Shown here piece by piece: positions 1 through 8,901 of a stretch of 64,000 nucleotides of DNA. The translations under genes and the position numbers were made by a program. Position 1 is the stretch's first letter. The number at the start of each line of letters is the position of its first letter. This DNA comes from Saccharopolyspora soli. Its GTDB lineage: Bacteria > Actinomycetota > Actinomycetes > Mycobacteriales > Pseudonocardiaceae. The stretch covers positions 62,001-126,000 of the forward strand of contig NZ_JALBWV010000005.1 in the NCBI RefSeq assembly GCF_022678645.1, in the 5' to 3' direction. The notes beneath the pieces are model-generated. The model saw nothing but the letters and a program-made list of their open reading frames with translations. It ran no database searches and had not been told where the DNA came from.

Positions 1-617
1 TTGTCCACGGCGTAGCCGCGCTCGCGGGTCGTGGCCAGGTCGGCGTCGAGCGCCGCGCGGTCGGTGAGGGTGTGCGGGGTGAGCGGGGCGAGGTCGGCGG
101 GAATGTGCGCATCCCGGTCCGCGCCCTCCCGGCTCGCCAGGAGGACCTTGCCCAGCGAGGTGCTGTAGGCGGGCAACCGGCGCCCGACCCGGCTGTAGGG
201 CCGCAGGTACTGGCTCGACTCCTTGGTCGCCAGGTACACGACGTCGTAGCCGTCGAGGCGCCCGAAGTGGAACGTTTCGTCGAGTTGCTCGCGCAGCTCG
301 TCGAGGTACGGCGCGATCAGCGGTAGGTACGGGTCGGAGTCCAGGTAGCTCGTCCCGGCCAGCAGCGCGCGAATCCCGATGCCGTAGAAGGTTCCGGTGG
401 TGTCCGCCCGGACCCAGCCGTACTTGGCGAGCGTGCGCAGCAGCGCGTGCAGGCTGCTGCGGGGCACGCCGAGCGCCTCGCTGAGCTCGCGCAGCCGCAC
501 CGGCCGGTTCTGCCGCGCGGCCAGGAATTCGAGGACTTCCACGGTCCGGGCCGCGGACTTGACCTCGCGGACCCCGGTCTCCGATCCCCCGAGCGCCTGG
601 GCCGACTGTGACGTCAT
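1..617 (-). CDS. IclR-family transcriptional regulator (3' end outside window)
   Basis: This is the N-terminal 205 codons of an IclR-type repressor or activator; the C-terminus runs off the left edge. The start is the ATG at 617, just after a purine-rich GGAAAGGGGGA ribosome site. Residues ~18-70 form the winged helix-turn-helix (SAARTVEVLEFLAAR, then LRELSEALGVPRSSLHALL), followed by the linker motif GWVRADTTGTFYGIGIRAL and the beginning of the effector domain (SRVGRRLPAYSTSLGKVLLA). IclR proteins usually have about 250 residues, so 40-50 are missing. It lies on the same strand as, and downstream of, a dipeptide-type ABC operon and near kdgD/gudD, so a glucarate-type inducer is a reasonable guess. 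An operator-like repeat lies just upstream of its start, which suggests autoregulation. Confidence 0.9.
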   Translation of the reverse strand, partial: MTSQSAQALGGSETGVREVKSAARTVEVLEFLAARQNRPVRLRELSEALGVPRSSLHALLRTLAKYGWVRADTTGTFYGIGIRALLAGTSYLDSDPYLPLIAPYLDELREQLDETFHFGRLDGYDVVYLATKESSQYLRPYSRVGRRLPAYSTSLGKVLLASREGADRDAHIPADLAPLTPHTLTDRAALDADLATTRERGYAVD

Positions 618-654
618 GCGTCCCCCTTTCCGGGTCACAGGGTAGCCATTCCGC

Positions 655-679
655 TGGACAACCGTCCACATGGGCGGAC
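655..679. promoter_or_regulatory. Putative IclR operator upstream of the iclR gene
   Basis: TGGAC-aacc-GTCCA (655-668) is a perfect 5-bp inverted repeat. It overlaps GTCCACATGGGCGGAC (664-679), which matches 13 of 16 positions of GTCCACATATGCAGAC-type sequences found around 6.3 kb and 8.9 kb. The element sits 38-62 bp upstream of the regulator's ATG. Binding by this IclR protein is inferred, not shown. The 618-808 gap holds nothing else I can name. Confidence 0.45.
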
Positions 680-808
680 GCGCGCCTCACCCGTCGGACA
701 CGTCGAGGCGCTGCGCAACGTCGTCCGCACACCAGCTGCCGAGCGATGCGGACGGCGGTGCTGGCCGCGGATCATCGCGATCTCGTGATCCGCAGGCAGC
801 GCCGGTCC

Positions 809-1810
809 TCATCCGCGCGCGCCAGCTGACGCCCCCGCGTCGGCGACCAGCGGGTGGTGGCACTCGGCACCGTGCCCACCGCCGTCGCGGACCAGCGGCG
901 GCGCCTCGGTCGCGCACACGTCCGTCGCCTTCCAGCAGCGCGTTCGGAACCGGCAGCCCGACGGCGGGTTCAGCGGCGACGGGATCTCCCCGTCGAGCAC
1001 GATCCGCCCCGGCTTCCCGGCCCGGTCCAGCGACGGCGCGGCCGACATCAGTGCCGCCGTGTAGGGGTGCCGGGGCCGGTCGAAGACCTCCGCGGTCGTG
1101 CCCGACTCCACGATCCGACCCAGGTACATCACCACCACCCGGTCGGCGACGTGCCGGACCACGGACAGGTCGTGCGAGATGAACACGTACGACACGCCCA
1201 GCTCGCGCTGCAGTTCGGCGAGCAGGTTGAGCACCTGGGCCTGCACCGACAGGTCCAAAGCGGACACCGGCTCGTCGCACACGACGACGTCCGGGTCCAG
1301 CGCGAGCGCGCGGGCGATCCCCAGGCGCTGCCGCTGCCCGCCGGAGAACTCCTGCGGGTACCGGTCGGCGTCGCCGGGCCGCAGCCCGACCAGGTCCAGC
1401 AGTTCGCGCACGCGCGCCGCGCGTTCCTGCGAGGTCCGGTACATCCCGCGATGCGTGCGCCACGGTTCGGCGACGATCTCACCTGCCGTCATCCGGGCGT
1501 TGAGCGAGTCGAACGGGTCCTGGAACACCATCTGCACCCGGCGCCGCCAGTCGAGCAACGCCTTGCCGGACAGCGCGAACGGGTCGGTGCCGCTGAAGCG
1601 GACGGTCCCCGAATCGGGGAGTTCCAACATCAGCAGGGTGCGGGCCAGCGTCGACTTGCCGCAGCCCGACTCACCGACCAGGCCGAGGGTTTCGCCGCGG
1701 CGCAGGTCGAGGCTCACGCCGTCGAGGGCCCGCAGCCGACTGGTGGTGCGGCGGCTGCGCACGGCGAAGGTCTTGACGAGGTCGCGGACCTCGACCAGCG
1801 GATCAGGCAC
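809..1810 (-). CDS. Dipeptide/oligopeptide-type ABC transporter ATP-binding protein (DppF/OppF type)
   Basis: This is the second ATPase of a peptide-type importer, 333 residues. The GTG start at 1810 was chosen because it overlaps the end of the preceding ATPase gene by 8 bp (GTGCCTGA); starts further upstream would only extend the overlap. Walker A GESGCGKST lies at residues ~46-54, followed by the Q-loop VFQDPFDSLNARM, the signature EFSGGQRQRLGIARA, Walker B VVVCDEP and the H-loop FISHDLSVV. The C-terminal region has the OppD/OppF-specific cysteine segment (SGCRFRTRCWKATDVC). It is the last gene of a five-gene operon reading from 6261 down to 809. The substrate cannot be read from the ATPase. 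Confidence 0.92.
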   Translation of the reverse strand: MPDPLVEVRDLVKTFAVRSRRTTSRLRALDGVSLDLRRGETLGLVGESGCGKSTLARTLLMLELPDSGTVRFSGTDPFALSGKALLDWRRRVQMVFQDPFDSLNARMTAGEIVAEPWRTHRGMYRTSQERAARVRELLDLVGLRPGDADRYPQEFSGGQRQRLGIARALALDPDVVVCDEPVSALDLSVQAQVLNLLAELQRELGVSYVFISHDLSVVRHVADRVVVMYLGRIVESGTTAEVFDRPRHPYTAALMSAAPSLDRAGKPGRIVLDGEIPSPLNPPSGCRFRTRCWKATDVCATEAPPLVRDGGGHGAECHHPLVADAGASAGARG

Positions 1811-2801
1811 CGGACACCTCCGAGGAGTAGAAGCAGGCGGCGGCCCGCCCGGCACCGGTCGCCACGAGCGGTGGCCGGGACGCCCGGCAGCGGTCGCGCA
1901 CCAGCGGGCACCGGTCCTGGTACACGCAACCCGCCGGGATCGCGGCGAGTTCGGGCGGCGAACCGGCGATCGAGCGCAGCTGTTCGCCGGGCCGGACGTG
2001 CTCCGGCACCGAGTCGAGCAGCCCCTTGCTGTACGGGTGGCGGGGGTTGGCGAAGACCTCGTCGACCGGGCCGGTCTCGACCACGTTGCCCGCGTACATG
2101 ATCACGACCCGGTCGGCCTCCTCGGCGGCCAGCGCGAGGTCGTGGGTGATCAGCACGACCGCCATCCGGTGCTCTTCGCGCAAGTCCTTGAGCAGGTTCA
2201 TGATCTGCGCCTGGACGGTCACGTCGAGGGCGGTGGTCGGCTCGTCGGCCAGCAGCACGGTGGGGCTCAGCGCCACGGCCATCGCGATCAGCAGGCGCTG
2301 CCGCATGCCGCCGGAGAACTGGTGCGGGTAGGAGTCCACGCGCGTCTCCGGCTCGGGGATGCCCACCCGTGCCATCAGCGCGATGGCCTCCTCGCGGGCC
2401 GCTTTCCGGGACAGGCCGCGGTGGATGCGGAAGGGCTCGGCGAGCTGCGTCCCGACCGGATAGACGGGGTTGAGCGCGGTCAGGGCGTCCTGGAAGACGA
2501 TCGAGATGCCCGGCCCGGCCAGCGCGCGGCGGGTTCGCTCGTCCGCGGCGATGAGGTCGGTGCCGTCAACGCGGACCGCGCCGCTGGTCACGTCCGCGAC
2601 CGGCTCCAGCAATCCGACGGCCGCCCTGGCCGTCATCGACTTGCCGCAGCCGGATTCGCCGAGCAGGGCCAGGGTCTCCCCGCGCCGCGCGGTGAAGCTG
2701 ACGGCATCGACGGCGCGCACGGTGCCCGCCGGGGTGCGGATGTCCACGGTGAGCCCGTCGACTTCCAGCACGGTGTCGGTCTCGTCCAGCTCGGCAGTCA
2801 C
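1803..2801 (-). CDS. Dipeptide/oligopeptide-type ABC transporter ATP-binding protein (DppD/OppD type)
   Basis: This is the first ATPase of the importer, 332 residues. The GTG start at 2801 overlaps the stop of the upstream permease (GTGA), so translation is probably coupled. Walker A GESGCGKSM is followed by the Q-loop FQDALTALNPV, the signature QFSGGMRQRLLIAMA, Walker B VLLADEPTTALD and the H-loop LITHDLALA. The C-terminal oligopeptide-transporter motif with cysteines (AGCVYQDRCPLVRDRC) is present. DppD- and DppF-type ATPases normally form a heterodimer, and both are encoded here. Confidence 0.92.
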   Translation of the reverse strand: MTAELDETDTVLEVDGLTVDIRTPAGTVRAVDAVSFTARRGETLALLGESGCGKSMTARAAVGLLEPVADVTSGAVRVDGTDLIAADERTRRALAGPGISIVFQDALTALNPVYPVGTQLAEPFRIHRGLSRKAAREEAIALMARVGIPEPETRVDSYPHQFSGGMRQRLLIAMAVALSPTVLLADEPTTALDVTVQAQIMNLLKDLREEHRMAVVLITHDLALAAEEADRVVIMYAGNVVETGPVDEVFANPRHPYSKGLLDSVPEHVRPGEQLRSIAGSPPELAAIPAGCVYQDRCPLVRDRCRASRPPLVATGAGRAAACFYSSEVSGA

Positions 2802-3754
2802 GCTGGCACCCCCTTCGGGCTGCGGGTCTTGCGGGCCGCGGGGTTGGTCAGCCGCCAGCGCTGCGCCGGGTCGGTCGCCAACCGCATCCACGCGGACAGC
2901 ACGGTCGCGGACACCGTGGTGATCACGATCGCCAGGCCGGGGAAGAACGACAGCCACCACGCGGTGCGGAGGTAGGTGCGGCCCTCCGCGACCATCAGCC
3001 CCCAGCTGACCTGCGGCGGCTGGATACCGATGCCCAGGAACGACAGCGAGGACTCGGCGAGCGTGACGTAGCAGAAGTCCAGGGTCGCGACCGTCAGGAG
3101 GGTGGGCAGGACGATCGGGAGCACGTGTCGGCGGATGATCGCGCCACCCGGCGTCCCGAACGTGCGCGCCGCATCGACGAAGCCGCGCCGTTGCAGCTCG
3201 GCGGACTCGGCGCGGGCGGTGCGCAGGAACACCGGGATCCGGGTGATCGTCAGGACCAGCACGATCGTCGCGATGCTCGGGTCGAAGACGTAGAGCACGA
3301 CGACCGCGAGCAGCAGCGACGGGAAGCTCATGATCACGTCCGCGATCCGCATCGCGAACGTTTCGCGGCGGCCGCGGTGGAAGCCCGCCCACATCCCGAT
3401 CGCCGACCCGATGATCAGTGCCAGCAAAACGGTCGGCAGCGCGATGGAGAAGGTGGTGGCGCTGGCCACGACCAGCCGGGCGAGCACACTGCGCCCCAGC
3501 GGGTCCGTGCCGAGCAGGCCGAGCCAGCCGAGCTCGAAGCTCAGCGGGGGCCGCCGGGCGAGCGCGAGGTCTTGGCGCCGCGCCGCATCGCCGAGCAGCC
3601 AAGGCCCGAGCAGCGCGCAGAGCGCGGCCAGCAGCAGCACGCCCGCCGACACCGCGGCGACCCGGTCGGCCAGCAGCAGCCGCCCCAAGCGCGGCGTGGA
3701 TGGTCCGGAGATCGAGGTGGGCGGCGTCTCCGGCGCCTGTTCGGTGGTGGTCAT
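2798..3754 (-). CDS. Dipeptide-type ABC transporter permease (DppC type)
   Basis: This is the inner-membrane permease that pairs with the adjacent DppB-type protein; 318 residues. An N-terminal transmembrane helix (VAAVSAGVLLLAALCALLGP) is followed by the OppC-type segment LGTDPLGRSVLARLV, then about five more hydrophobic helices. The EAA-like cytoplasmic loop (VDAARTFGTPGGAIIRRHVLP) contacts the ATPases. The start ATG at 3754 begins MTTTEQAPE. The stop overlaps the next ATPase start by 4 bp, and only 12 bp separate the gene from dppB. Confidence 0.9.
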   Translation of the reverse strand: MTTTEQAPETPPTSISGPSTPRLGRLLLADRVAAVSAGVLLLAALCALLGPWLLGDAARRQDLALARRPPLSFELGWLGLLGTDPLGRSVLARLVVASATTFSIALPTVLLALIIGSAIGMWAGFHRGRRETFAMRIADVIMSFPSLLLAVVVLYVFDPSIATIVLVLTITRIPVFLRTARAESAELQRRGFVDAARTFGTPGGAIIRRHVLPIVLPTLLTVATLDFCYVTLAESSLSFLGIGIQPPQVSWGLMVAEGRTYLRTAWWLSFFPGLAIVITTVSATVLSAWMRLATDPAQRWRLTNPAARKTRSPKGVPA

Positions 3755-3766
3755 CCGAGGGCTCCT

Positions 3767-4696
3767 CTACACCGGGGTGAAGTCGCGGACGCGGGGGTCG
3801 AGCAGGGCGTAACCGATGTCGATGAGGATGTTCAGCGCGAAGATCGCCACCGCCGTGAGCAGCACCGCGGCCTGCAGGACCGCGAAGTCCCGCTCCAGGA
3901 TGGAGTCGATCATCAGCTTGCCGATGCCGGGCCAGCCGAAGATCGTCTCGACGATCACCGCGCCGTTGATCAGGGACACCGCCAGGTCACCGGCCACCGT
4001 CAGGGCGGGGGCCGCGGCGTTGCGCAGGGCGTGGTGGGTCACGACCCGACGGCTGTCCGCGCCCTTGCTCCGGGCCAGCCGGACGTACGGAGCGGACAGC
4101 GCGGACACCATCGCCCCGCGCACCACCTGGGTGAGCACGCCGAGCGGGCGGATCATCAGCACCAGGATCGGCAGGATCCAGGACAGCACGCCGTTGTCCA
4201 CACCGGAGGTCGGCAGGATGCCGAGCACCACGGCGAAGATCCACACACCGGTGACCGCGATCCAGAAGTCCGGCACGCTCGCCGCTGTCATCGACAGGAA
4301 CGACGACACCCGGTCGGCGGGCGAGTTCGGCCGGTAGGCCGCCCAGCTACCGACGACGACCGCGCCGAGCACGGCCAGCGCCACGGTGACCACGGCCAGT
4401 TCCAGGGTGTGCGGGAACGCCCGCAGTGCCATCTCGGCGGCGGGCTCGTCGGTGCGCAGCGAGGTTCCGAAGTTCAGGTGCAGCACACCCCACAGGTAGT
4501 CGAGCAGCTGCTTCCAGACCGGCTGGTCCAGGCCGTGGGCCGCGGCGAACTCGGCACGCTGGGCCGGAGTCGCGGACTCCGGCAGGTACATCGAGGTCGG
4601 GTCGCCGGTGAGCCGGGCCAGCAGGAAAACGCCCAGCAGCACGGCGAGCAGGGGGATGCCGCTGCTCACCACCCGCTTGCGGAGGAAGGTGGTCAT
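3767..4696 (-). CDS. Dipeptide-type ABC transporter permease (DppB type)
   Basis: This is a permease of 309 residues. The ATG at 4696 overlaps the stop of the binding-protein gene (ATGA). It starts with the canonical DppB N-terminal helix (FLRKRVVSSGIPLLAVLLG) and then has the extracellular loop with GLDQPVWKQLLDYLWGVL. Further helices follow, and then the EAA loop (APYVRLARSKGADSRRVV, ending near HALRNAAAPAL). The C-terminus VLLDPRV-like segment (YALLDPRVRDFTPV) is typical of the family. With DppC it forms the membrane channel of the importer. Confidence 0.92.
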   Translation of the reverse strand: MTTFLRKRVVSSGIPLLAVLLGVFLLARLTGDPTSMYLPESATPAQRAEFAAAHGLDQPVWKQLLDYLWGVLHLNFGTSLRTDEPAAEMALRAFPHTLELAVVTVALAVLGAVVVGSWAAYRPNSPADRVSSFLSMTAASVPDFWIAVTGVWIFAVVLGILPTSGVDNGVLSWILPILVLMIRPLGVLTQVVRGAMVSALSAPYVRLARSKGADSRRVVTHHALRNAAAPALTVAGDLAVSLINGAVIVETIFGWPGIGKLMIDSILERDFAVLQAAVLLTAVAIFALNILIDIGYALLDPRVRDFTPV

Positions 4697-6261
4697 CTGG
4701 TGGTCCTCGGCGTCATCTCGGCGAGCCGCATCTCGTCGCCGGTCGCCGAGTTCGGTGCGTAGTTCACCGACGGCGAGCGGGCGAGGATGCCGCGCATGTG
4801 GGCGATGTAGGCGTACTGGGCGACTTCGCGGGGCTCGTCGGCGAAGACCTTCGCCAGGGCAGCCTGGCGGGCATCGCCGGTGAGCGCTTCGGCGTCGGCG
4901 ATCTCGCGGTCGAGCTCGGGCGTGCCGTACGAGCTCTGGAACCCGTCGCTCTTCAGGTACTGGTCCATGCTGAACGCGGCGTCCCCGGACTGGTTGCCGT
5001 GCTGGATCACGAGCAGGTACGGCCCGGTGCCCGCGGGGAAGGGCCGTTGCTGGTACGTCAGCGCCTCGGAGGTGTCCATCATCTCGATCCGGACGGTCAG
5101 CCCGGCCAGTTCCAGCTGGTACGCGATGGCCTGCACGACCTGTTCGATCCGCGGGAACAGCCCGGTTCGGGTGATCAGCCGGATCGGCGCGGTGGTGTCC
5201 ACCCCGTCGGCGCGGGCGGCGGCGACCAGCTCCCGCGCCCGATCCACGTCGAACCCGACCGGCGTCAGGTCCGCGTCGTGGCCGACCACGCCGTCGGGTA
5301 CGAGTTGGGCGGCGGGCTGGCCGTCCCCGTTGAGCAGCGCCGAAACGATCCCGTCCCGGTCGACCGCCAGCCCGATGGCCTGCCGGACCCGGATGTCGTT
5401 CAGCGGCGGCTCGGTGGCCTGGATGCGCAACGCCGTCGTCTCGTTGTTGGGGTACGAGACGCCCAGGTCGCCCGCGCCGTCCTCGGGGCCGAGCCCGGTG
5501 GAGATGTCCGCCTCCCCGTTCACGACCATCGCCGCGCGGACGCTTGAATCCGAACGCCACTGGTACTCGGCGCGGGCGTAGGCCGGTGGCGCACCCCAGT
5601 AGTCGGGGTTGCGCTCCAGGTTCAGCCGGGTCCCAGCGTCCCAGCTCGCAACGCGGTACGGACCGGTTCCGATCGGGACGCGCACCTTGGCCGCCTCGTC
5701 GGTGGTCGGCGGAACCATCTCCACGAAGGACACCCGCAACGGGAGGATCGGATCCGGCTCGGGCGTGGACACCGTGAGCGTGGTCGGATCCGGTGCCGCG
5801 ACCCGCAGGTCGTCGTCGCCGAAGACGTAGCCGTCCACGTTGCAGCCGAACGAGCCGTTCACCGCGCGGTCGATCGAGAAGGCCGCCGCCGCGGCGTCGA
5901 ACGGGGTGCCGTCGGAGAAGCGGACGCCCTCGCGGATGCGGAAAGTCCATGTGGTGGGGCTGGTTTGGGTCCACGAGGTGGCGAGCAGCGGTTCCAGGTC
6001 GCCGGTGGTGGGGTTCCGCTCCGCGAGCGGCTGGGTGATGTTGGACCGGACGACGACACCGGTCGCGGTCAGCGAGGCGTCGCACGGCTCCAGGGTCGGC
6101 GGTTCCTCCGGCAGCACGATCCGGACGGTGTCGGCGCGGTCGGTGCTCGCGGCAGAACCCGAGCACCCGGCCGCGGCCAGGCAGAGCACGCCACCGAGCG
6201 CTGTGAGCACCGCCGCGCCCGCTCTCGGGCGCGGCACGGCTCTCCGTCGGGCAGAAGTCAT
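4693..6261 (-). CDS. Dipeptide-type ABC transporter substrate-binding lipoprotein (SBP family 5)
   Basis: This is the extracytoplasmic binding protein of the importer, 522 residues. The ATG at 6261 was chosen over an in-frame start at 6279 because GGAGGA lies 6-7 bases upstream. The N-terminus has Arg-rich and hydrophobic regions and a lipobox (CLAAAGCSG) with the acylated Cys near residue 33. The SBP_bac_5 hallmarks follow: PPTLEPCDASLTATGVV, LLATSWTQTSPTTWTFRIREGV and NLERNPDYWGAPPAY. Its position next to kdgD and gudD suggests a ligand that yields glucarate or a related acid sugar, but family-5 proteins bind peptides, nickel, opines and oligosaccharides, so specificity is open. Confidence 0.9.
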   Translation of the reverse strand: MTSARRRAVPRPRAGAAVLTALGGVLCLAAAGCSGSAASTDRADTVRIVLPEEPPTLEPCDASLTATGVVVRSNITQPLAERNPTTGDLEPLLATSWTQTSPTTWTFRIREGVRFSDGTPFDAAAAAFSIDRAVNGSFGCNVDGYVFGDDDLRVAAPDPTTLTVSTPEPDPILPLRVSFVEMVPPTTDEAAKVRVPIGTGPYRVASWDAGTRLNLERNPDYWGAPPAYARAEYQWRSDSSVRAAMVVNGEADISTGLGPEDGAGDLGVSYPNNETTALRIQATEPPLNDIRVRQAIGLAVDRDGIVSALLNGDGQPAAQLVPDGVVGHDADLTPVGFDVDRARELVAAARADGVDTTAPIRLITRTGLFPRIEQVVQAIAYQLELAGLTVRIEMMDTSEALTYQQRPFPAGTGPYLLVIQHGNQSGDAAFSMDQYLKSDGFQSSYGTPELDREIADAEALTGDARQAALAKVFADEPREVAQYAYIAHMRGILARSPSVNYAPNSATGDEMRLAEMTPRTTR

Positions 6262-6304
6262 CGTTGGTCCTCCGCGCACGAGGCAGGAAAGAGGGAAAGC
6301 AACT

Positions 6305-6389
6305 GTCCACGTATGCAGACAGTGCGTGAATCCGTGGACGTACCGTAGGAGCGGGAGTTGTAACCGTCAAGACATTCACATATGAAGAC
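6305..6389. promoter_or_regulatory. Divergent dppA/kdgD control region: promoter and two operator-like sites
   Basis: On the minus strand TTGACG (6370-6365), a 17-bp spacer and TACGGT (6347-6342) form a plausible sigma-70-type promoter for dppA. GTCCACGTATGCAGAC (6305-6320) lies just downstream of it. ATTCACATATGAAGAC (6374-6389) lies just upstream of its -35 box. The two 16-mers share 12 positions and resemble the sites at 664 and 8902. A repressor on the first site would block dppA transcription, and the second is placed to act on both directions. No convincing plus-strand promoter was found for kdgD. Confidence 0.5.
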
Positions 6390-6484
6390 GGTGTACTCAT
6401 TCTTGGCGTTCGGCTGTTAACGTGAGGCCACCCGGCGATACCCGGCCGGGACGCCGACGCCTGACGACGAGGAGCCGTACCGCA

Positions 6485-7411
6485 ATGACCAGCGCGAAGA
6501 CCCGCTTCTCCCCCGCCGAGCTGCGCACCGCGCTCGGCTCTGGACTGCTCTCCTTCCCGGTCACCCACTGCACCCCGGAGTTCGCGTTCGACGAGCCCGC
6601 GTACCGCCAGCACGTGGCGTGGCTCGGCGGGTTCTCCCCGTCCGGGCTGTTCGCGGCTGGCGGGACCGGCGAGTTCTTCTCCCTCACCGTCGCGGAGGTC
6701 GCGCGAGTCGTCGCCGCGACCGTCGAGTCCGCGCCGGACGGGTTGCCCGTCGTGGCGCCCGCGGGATACGGCACCGCGACCGCGGTCGAGATGGCCCGCT
6801 CGGCTGAGGAGTTGGGCGCCGACGGGGTGTTCCTGCTGCCGCCCTACCTCACCGAACTCGACCAGGAGGGCCTGTACCGGCACGTCGCCGCCGTCTGCCG
6901 GGCGACCTCGCTGGGCGTCACCGTCTACCACCGGGCCAACGCGCGGTTCACCGGGTCCACAGTGGACCGGCTCGTGGCGGAGTTCGACAACCTGATCGGG
7001 TTCAAGGACGGGATCTGCGACATCGACCTGCTCGCCCGGCTGCACGCCACGCACGACGACCGCCTGCTGTTCGTCGGCGGTCTGCCCACGGCCGAGACCT
7101 ACGCCCTGCCGTACCTGGAGCTGGGCGCCACCACCTACTCGTCGGCGATCTTCAACTTCGCCCCGGCCTGGGCGAGCGCGTTCTACGCGTCGGTCCGGGC
7201 GCACGACCGCGCTGACGTGTACGCGCGGCTCGCCGAGTTCGTGCTGCCGTACCTGGAGATCCGCAACCGGCGGGCGGGGTACGCGGTGTCGATCGTCAAG
7301 GCGGGCATGCGGGCGGCTGGCCGCCCGGCGGGGCCCGTCCGCCCGCCGCTGACCGACCTGACCGATGCCGAACTGGCCGCCCTGACCGATCTCGTCAAGA
7401 AGGTGATCTAG
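6485..7411 (+). CDS. kdgD: 5-dehydro-4-deoxyglucarate dehydratase
   Basis: The family catalyses dehydration and decarboxylation of 5-keto-4-deoxy-D-glucarate to 2-oxoglutarate semialdehyde, a step of glucarate/galactarate breakdown in the cytoplasm. The protein has 308 residues of the DapA/NAL (class I aldolase) fold. The Schiff-base lysine is K174 in [11 protein letters not shown], with the YHRANARF segment ahead of it and the family-typical [17 protein letters not shown] and TYSSAIFNF motifs after it. The ATG at 6485 follows ACGAGGAGCC; an in-frame start at 6422 would add an Arg-rich leader and is unlikely. It is divergent from the ABC operon and convergent with gudD. Confidence 0.9.
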   Translation: MTSAKTRFSPAELRTALGSGLLSFPVTHCTPEFAFDEPAYRQHVAWLGGFSPSGLFAAGGTGEFFSLTVAEVARVVAATVESAPDGLPVVAPAGYGTATAVEMARSAEELGADGVFLLPPYLTELDQEGLYRHVAAVCRATSLGVTVYHRANARFTGSTVDRLVAEFDNLIGFKDGICDIDLLARLHATHDDRLLFVGGLPTAETYALPYLELGATTYSSAIFNFAPAWASAFYASVRAHDRADVYARLAEFVLPYLEIRNRRAGYAVSIVKAGMRAAGRPAGPVRPPLTDLTDAELAALTDLVKKVI

Positions 7412-7422
7412 CGGGAGCGCGT

Positions 7423-7468
7423 GTCGTGAGTGGAAAAGGTCGTCATGGCGACCATTTCCACTCACGAC
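7423..7468. repeat. 46-bp palindromic repeat, copy 1 (possible bidirectional terminator)
   Basis: This is a 20-bp stem (7423-7442 with 7449-7468, one mismatch) around a 6-nt loop (TCATGG). The outer arms read GTCGTGAGTGG and CCACTCACGAC. It fills most of the gap between the convergent kdgD and gudD genes, where a terminator would be expected, though there is no U-run. Two other elements with the same length, geometry and ends lie at 34598 and 41480. Confidence 0.85.
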
Positions 7469-7474
7469 CCCAGC

Positions 7475-8749
7475 TCACCAGCGGGGTTTCTTCACGTCGT
7501 AGCTAGGATCGATCCGCTTCATGTAGCCGGTGTCGTCCCGGTCGCGGATCCCGCTGCGCAGGTACTGCTCGTGCAGCGCGCCCAGTTTGTCCCGGTCGAG
7601 CTCCACCCCGAGCCCCGGTGTCGTCGGGACGACGACGGCGCCGCCGGTGAAGGTGAGCACGCCGGGCTTGACGACGTCCTCCTCCGGGTCCTTCCACGGC
7701 CAGTGCGTGTCGCACGCGTAGGTGAGGTTCGGGGTGGCCGCGGCGAGGTGCGTCATCGCGGCCAGGCTGATCCCGAGGTGGCTGTTGGAATGCATCGACA
7801 GGCCCATCCCGAAGGTCTCGCAGATGCCAGCGAGCAGCTTCGAGCGCTGCAGCCCACCCCAGAAGTGGTGGTCGGAGAGCACCACCCGCACCGCGTTCCG
7901 CCGAATGCCCGGTGCCAGATCGGCGAAGCTCACCACGCACATGTTGGTGGCCAGCGGCATCGACACCTCGGGCGCCACCGCCGACATGCCCTCGATGCCC
8001 GTCGTGGGGTCCTCCAGGTATTCGAGGATCCCGTCCAGCTCCCGGCCGACCCGGATCGACGTCTCGACGGTCCACGCGCCGTTCGGGTCCAGCCGCAGCG
8101 GATAGCCGGGGAACGCCTCGGCCAGCGCCTTGATCGCCGCGATCTCCTCGTCCGGCGGGAAGACCCCGCCCTTGAGCTTGATGGCGGAGAACCCGTAGTC
8201 CGCGATCATGCGCTTCGCCTGCGCGACAACACCGTCGGGATCCTGCGCGGCGCCCCAGGCGTCCGGCTCGGCATCCGGGTGGCCCGCCCACTTGTAGAAC
8301 AGGTAGGCCGAATAATCGACCCTGTCCCGCACAGCACCGCCGAGCAGCGCGCTGACCGGCAGCCCGGTCGCCTTGCCCTGCACGTCCAGGCACGCGACCT
8401 CGAACGGCGAGAGGACGGCGTCGGCGGTGCTGGAGTTGGTGACCATGCCAGCCATTCCGTGCCCGCCGCTCGCGGTGTCGCTGGCGAGCGACGTCCGCAC
8501 TTGCCGGGCGAGGCCGTTGAGGTCCCACACGTCCGTACCGATGACCAACTCGGCGGCGCGGCGGAGGCGGTTGAGGTGCTCGGCATCGCCGTAGGTCTCA
8601 CCGAGACCGGTCAGGCCCTCGTCCGTGCGGATCTCGACGATCGCGCGGATGGCGAACGGCTCGTGCACGCCGACCGCGTTGAGCAGCGGAAGATCCCGGA
8701 ACGCCACCGGGGTGATCTCGACGTCGGCGATGTGCTGACTGCTGGGCAC
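7475..8749 (-). CDS. gudD: Glucarate dehydratase (enolase superfamily)
   Basis: It dehydrates D-glucarate (often also L-idarate) to 5-keto-4-deoxy-glucarate, the substrate of KdgD. The protein has 424 residues. The GTG at 8749 follows AGAAGGAGAG at good spacing; the upstream in-frame extension looks non-coding. Residues ~1-130 form the capping domain, starting with ADVEITPVAFRDLPLLN. The barrel carries the KxK motif (IKLKGG), metal ligands in LDPNGAW and YLEDPT, the NMCV strand, and the catalytic histidine in MHSNSHLGISLA. An operator-like site lies 150 bp upstream, matching sites near dppA and iclR, so it probably belongs to the same regulon. Confidence 0.9.
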   Translation of the reverse strand: MPSSQHIADVEITPVAFRDLPLLNAVGVHEPFAIRAIVEIRTDEGLTGLGETYGDAEHLNRLRRAAELVIGTDVWDLNGLARQVRTSLASDTASGGHGMAGMVTNSSTADAVLSPFEVACLDVQGKATGLPVSALLGGAVRDRVDYSAYLFYKWAGHPDAEPDAWGAAQDPDGVVAQAKRMIADYGFSAIKLKGGVFPPDEEIAAIKALAEAFPGYPLRLDPNGAWTVETSIRVGRELDGILEYLEDPTTGIEGMSAVAPEVSMPLATNMCVVSFADLAPGIRRNAVRVVLSDHHFWGGLQRSKLLAGICETFGMGLSMHSNSHLGISLAAMTHLAAATPNLTYACDTHWPWKDPEEDVVKPGVLTFTGGAVVVPTTPGLGVELDRDKLGALHEQYLRSGIRDRDDTGYMKRIDPSYDVKKPRW

Positions 8750-8901
8750 GACAACTCTCCTTCTTCGCAGCGGCTGGCGGGCAGGACGGGGACGGCGGAT
8801 TTCAGCGCGACCGCGTCTGGCGAACTCGGGCGCGGCATCCACGCGGGTGGTATCACCGCAGGTCTCGCCAAGACCGACCATCGCCCGCTCGACGACCAGT
8901 C

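Noticed and set aside
1098..2975. A 625-codon plus-strand open frame over the ABC ATPase genes
   Set aside because: It is antisense to two complete ATPase genes with Walker motifs, has low-complexity composition and no recognisable domain.
7423..7468. Reading the three palindromes as a CRISPR array or tRNA
   Set aside because: They are single elements tens of kilobases apart with no spacers, and none folds as a cloverleaf.
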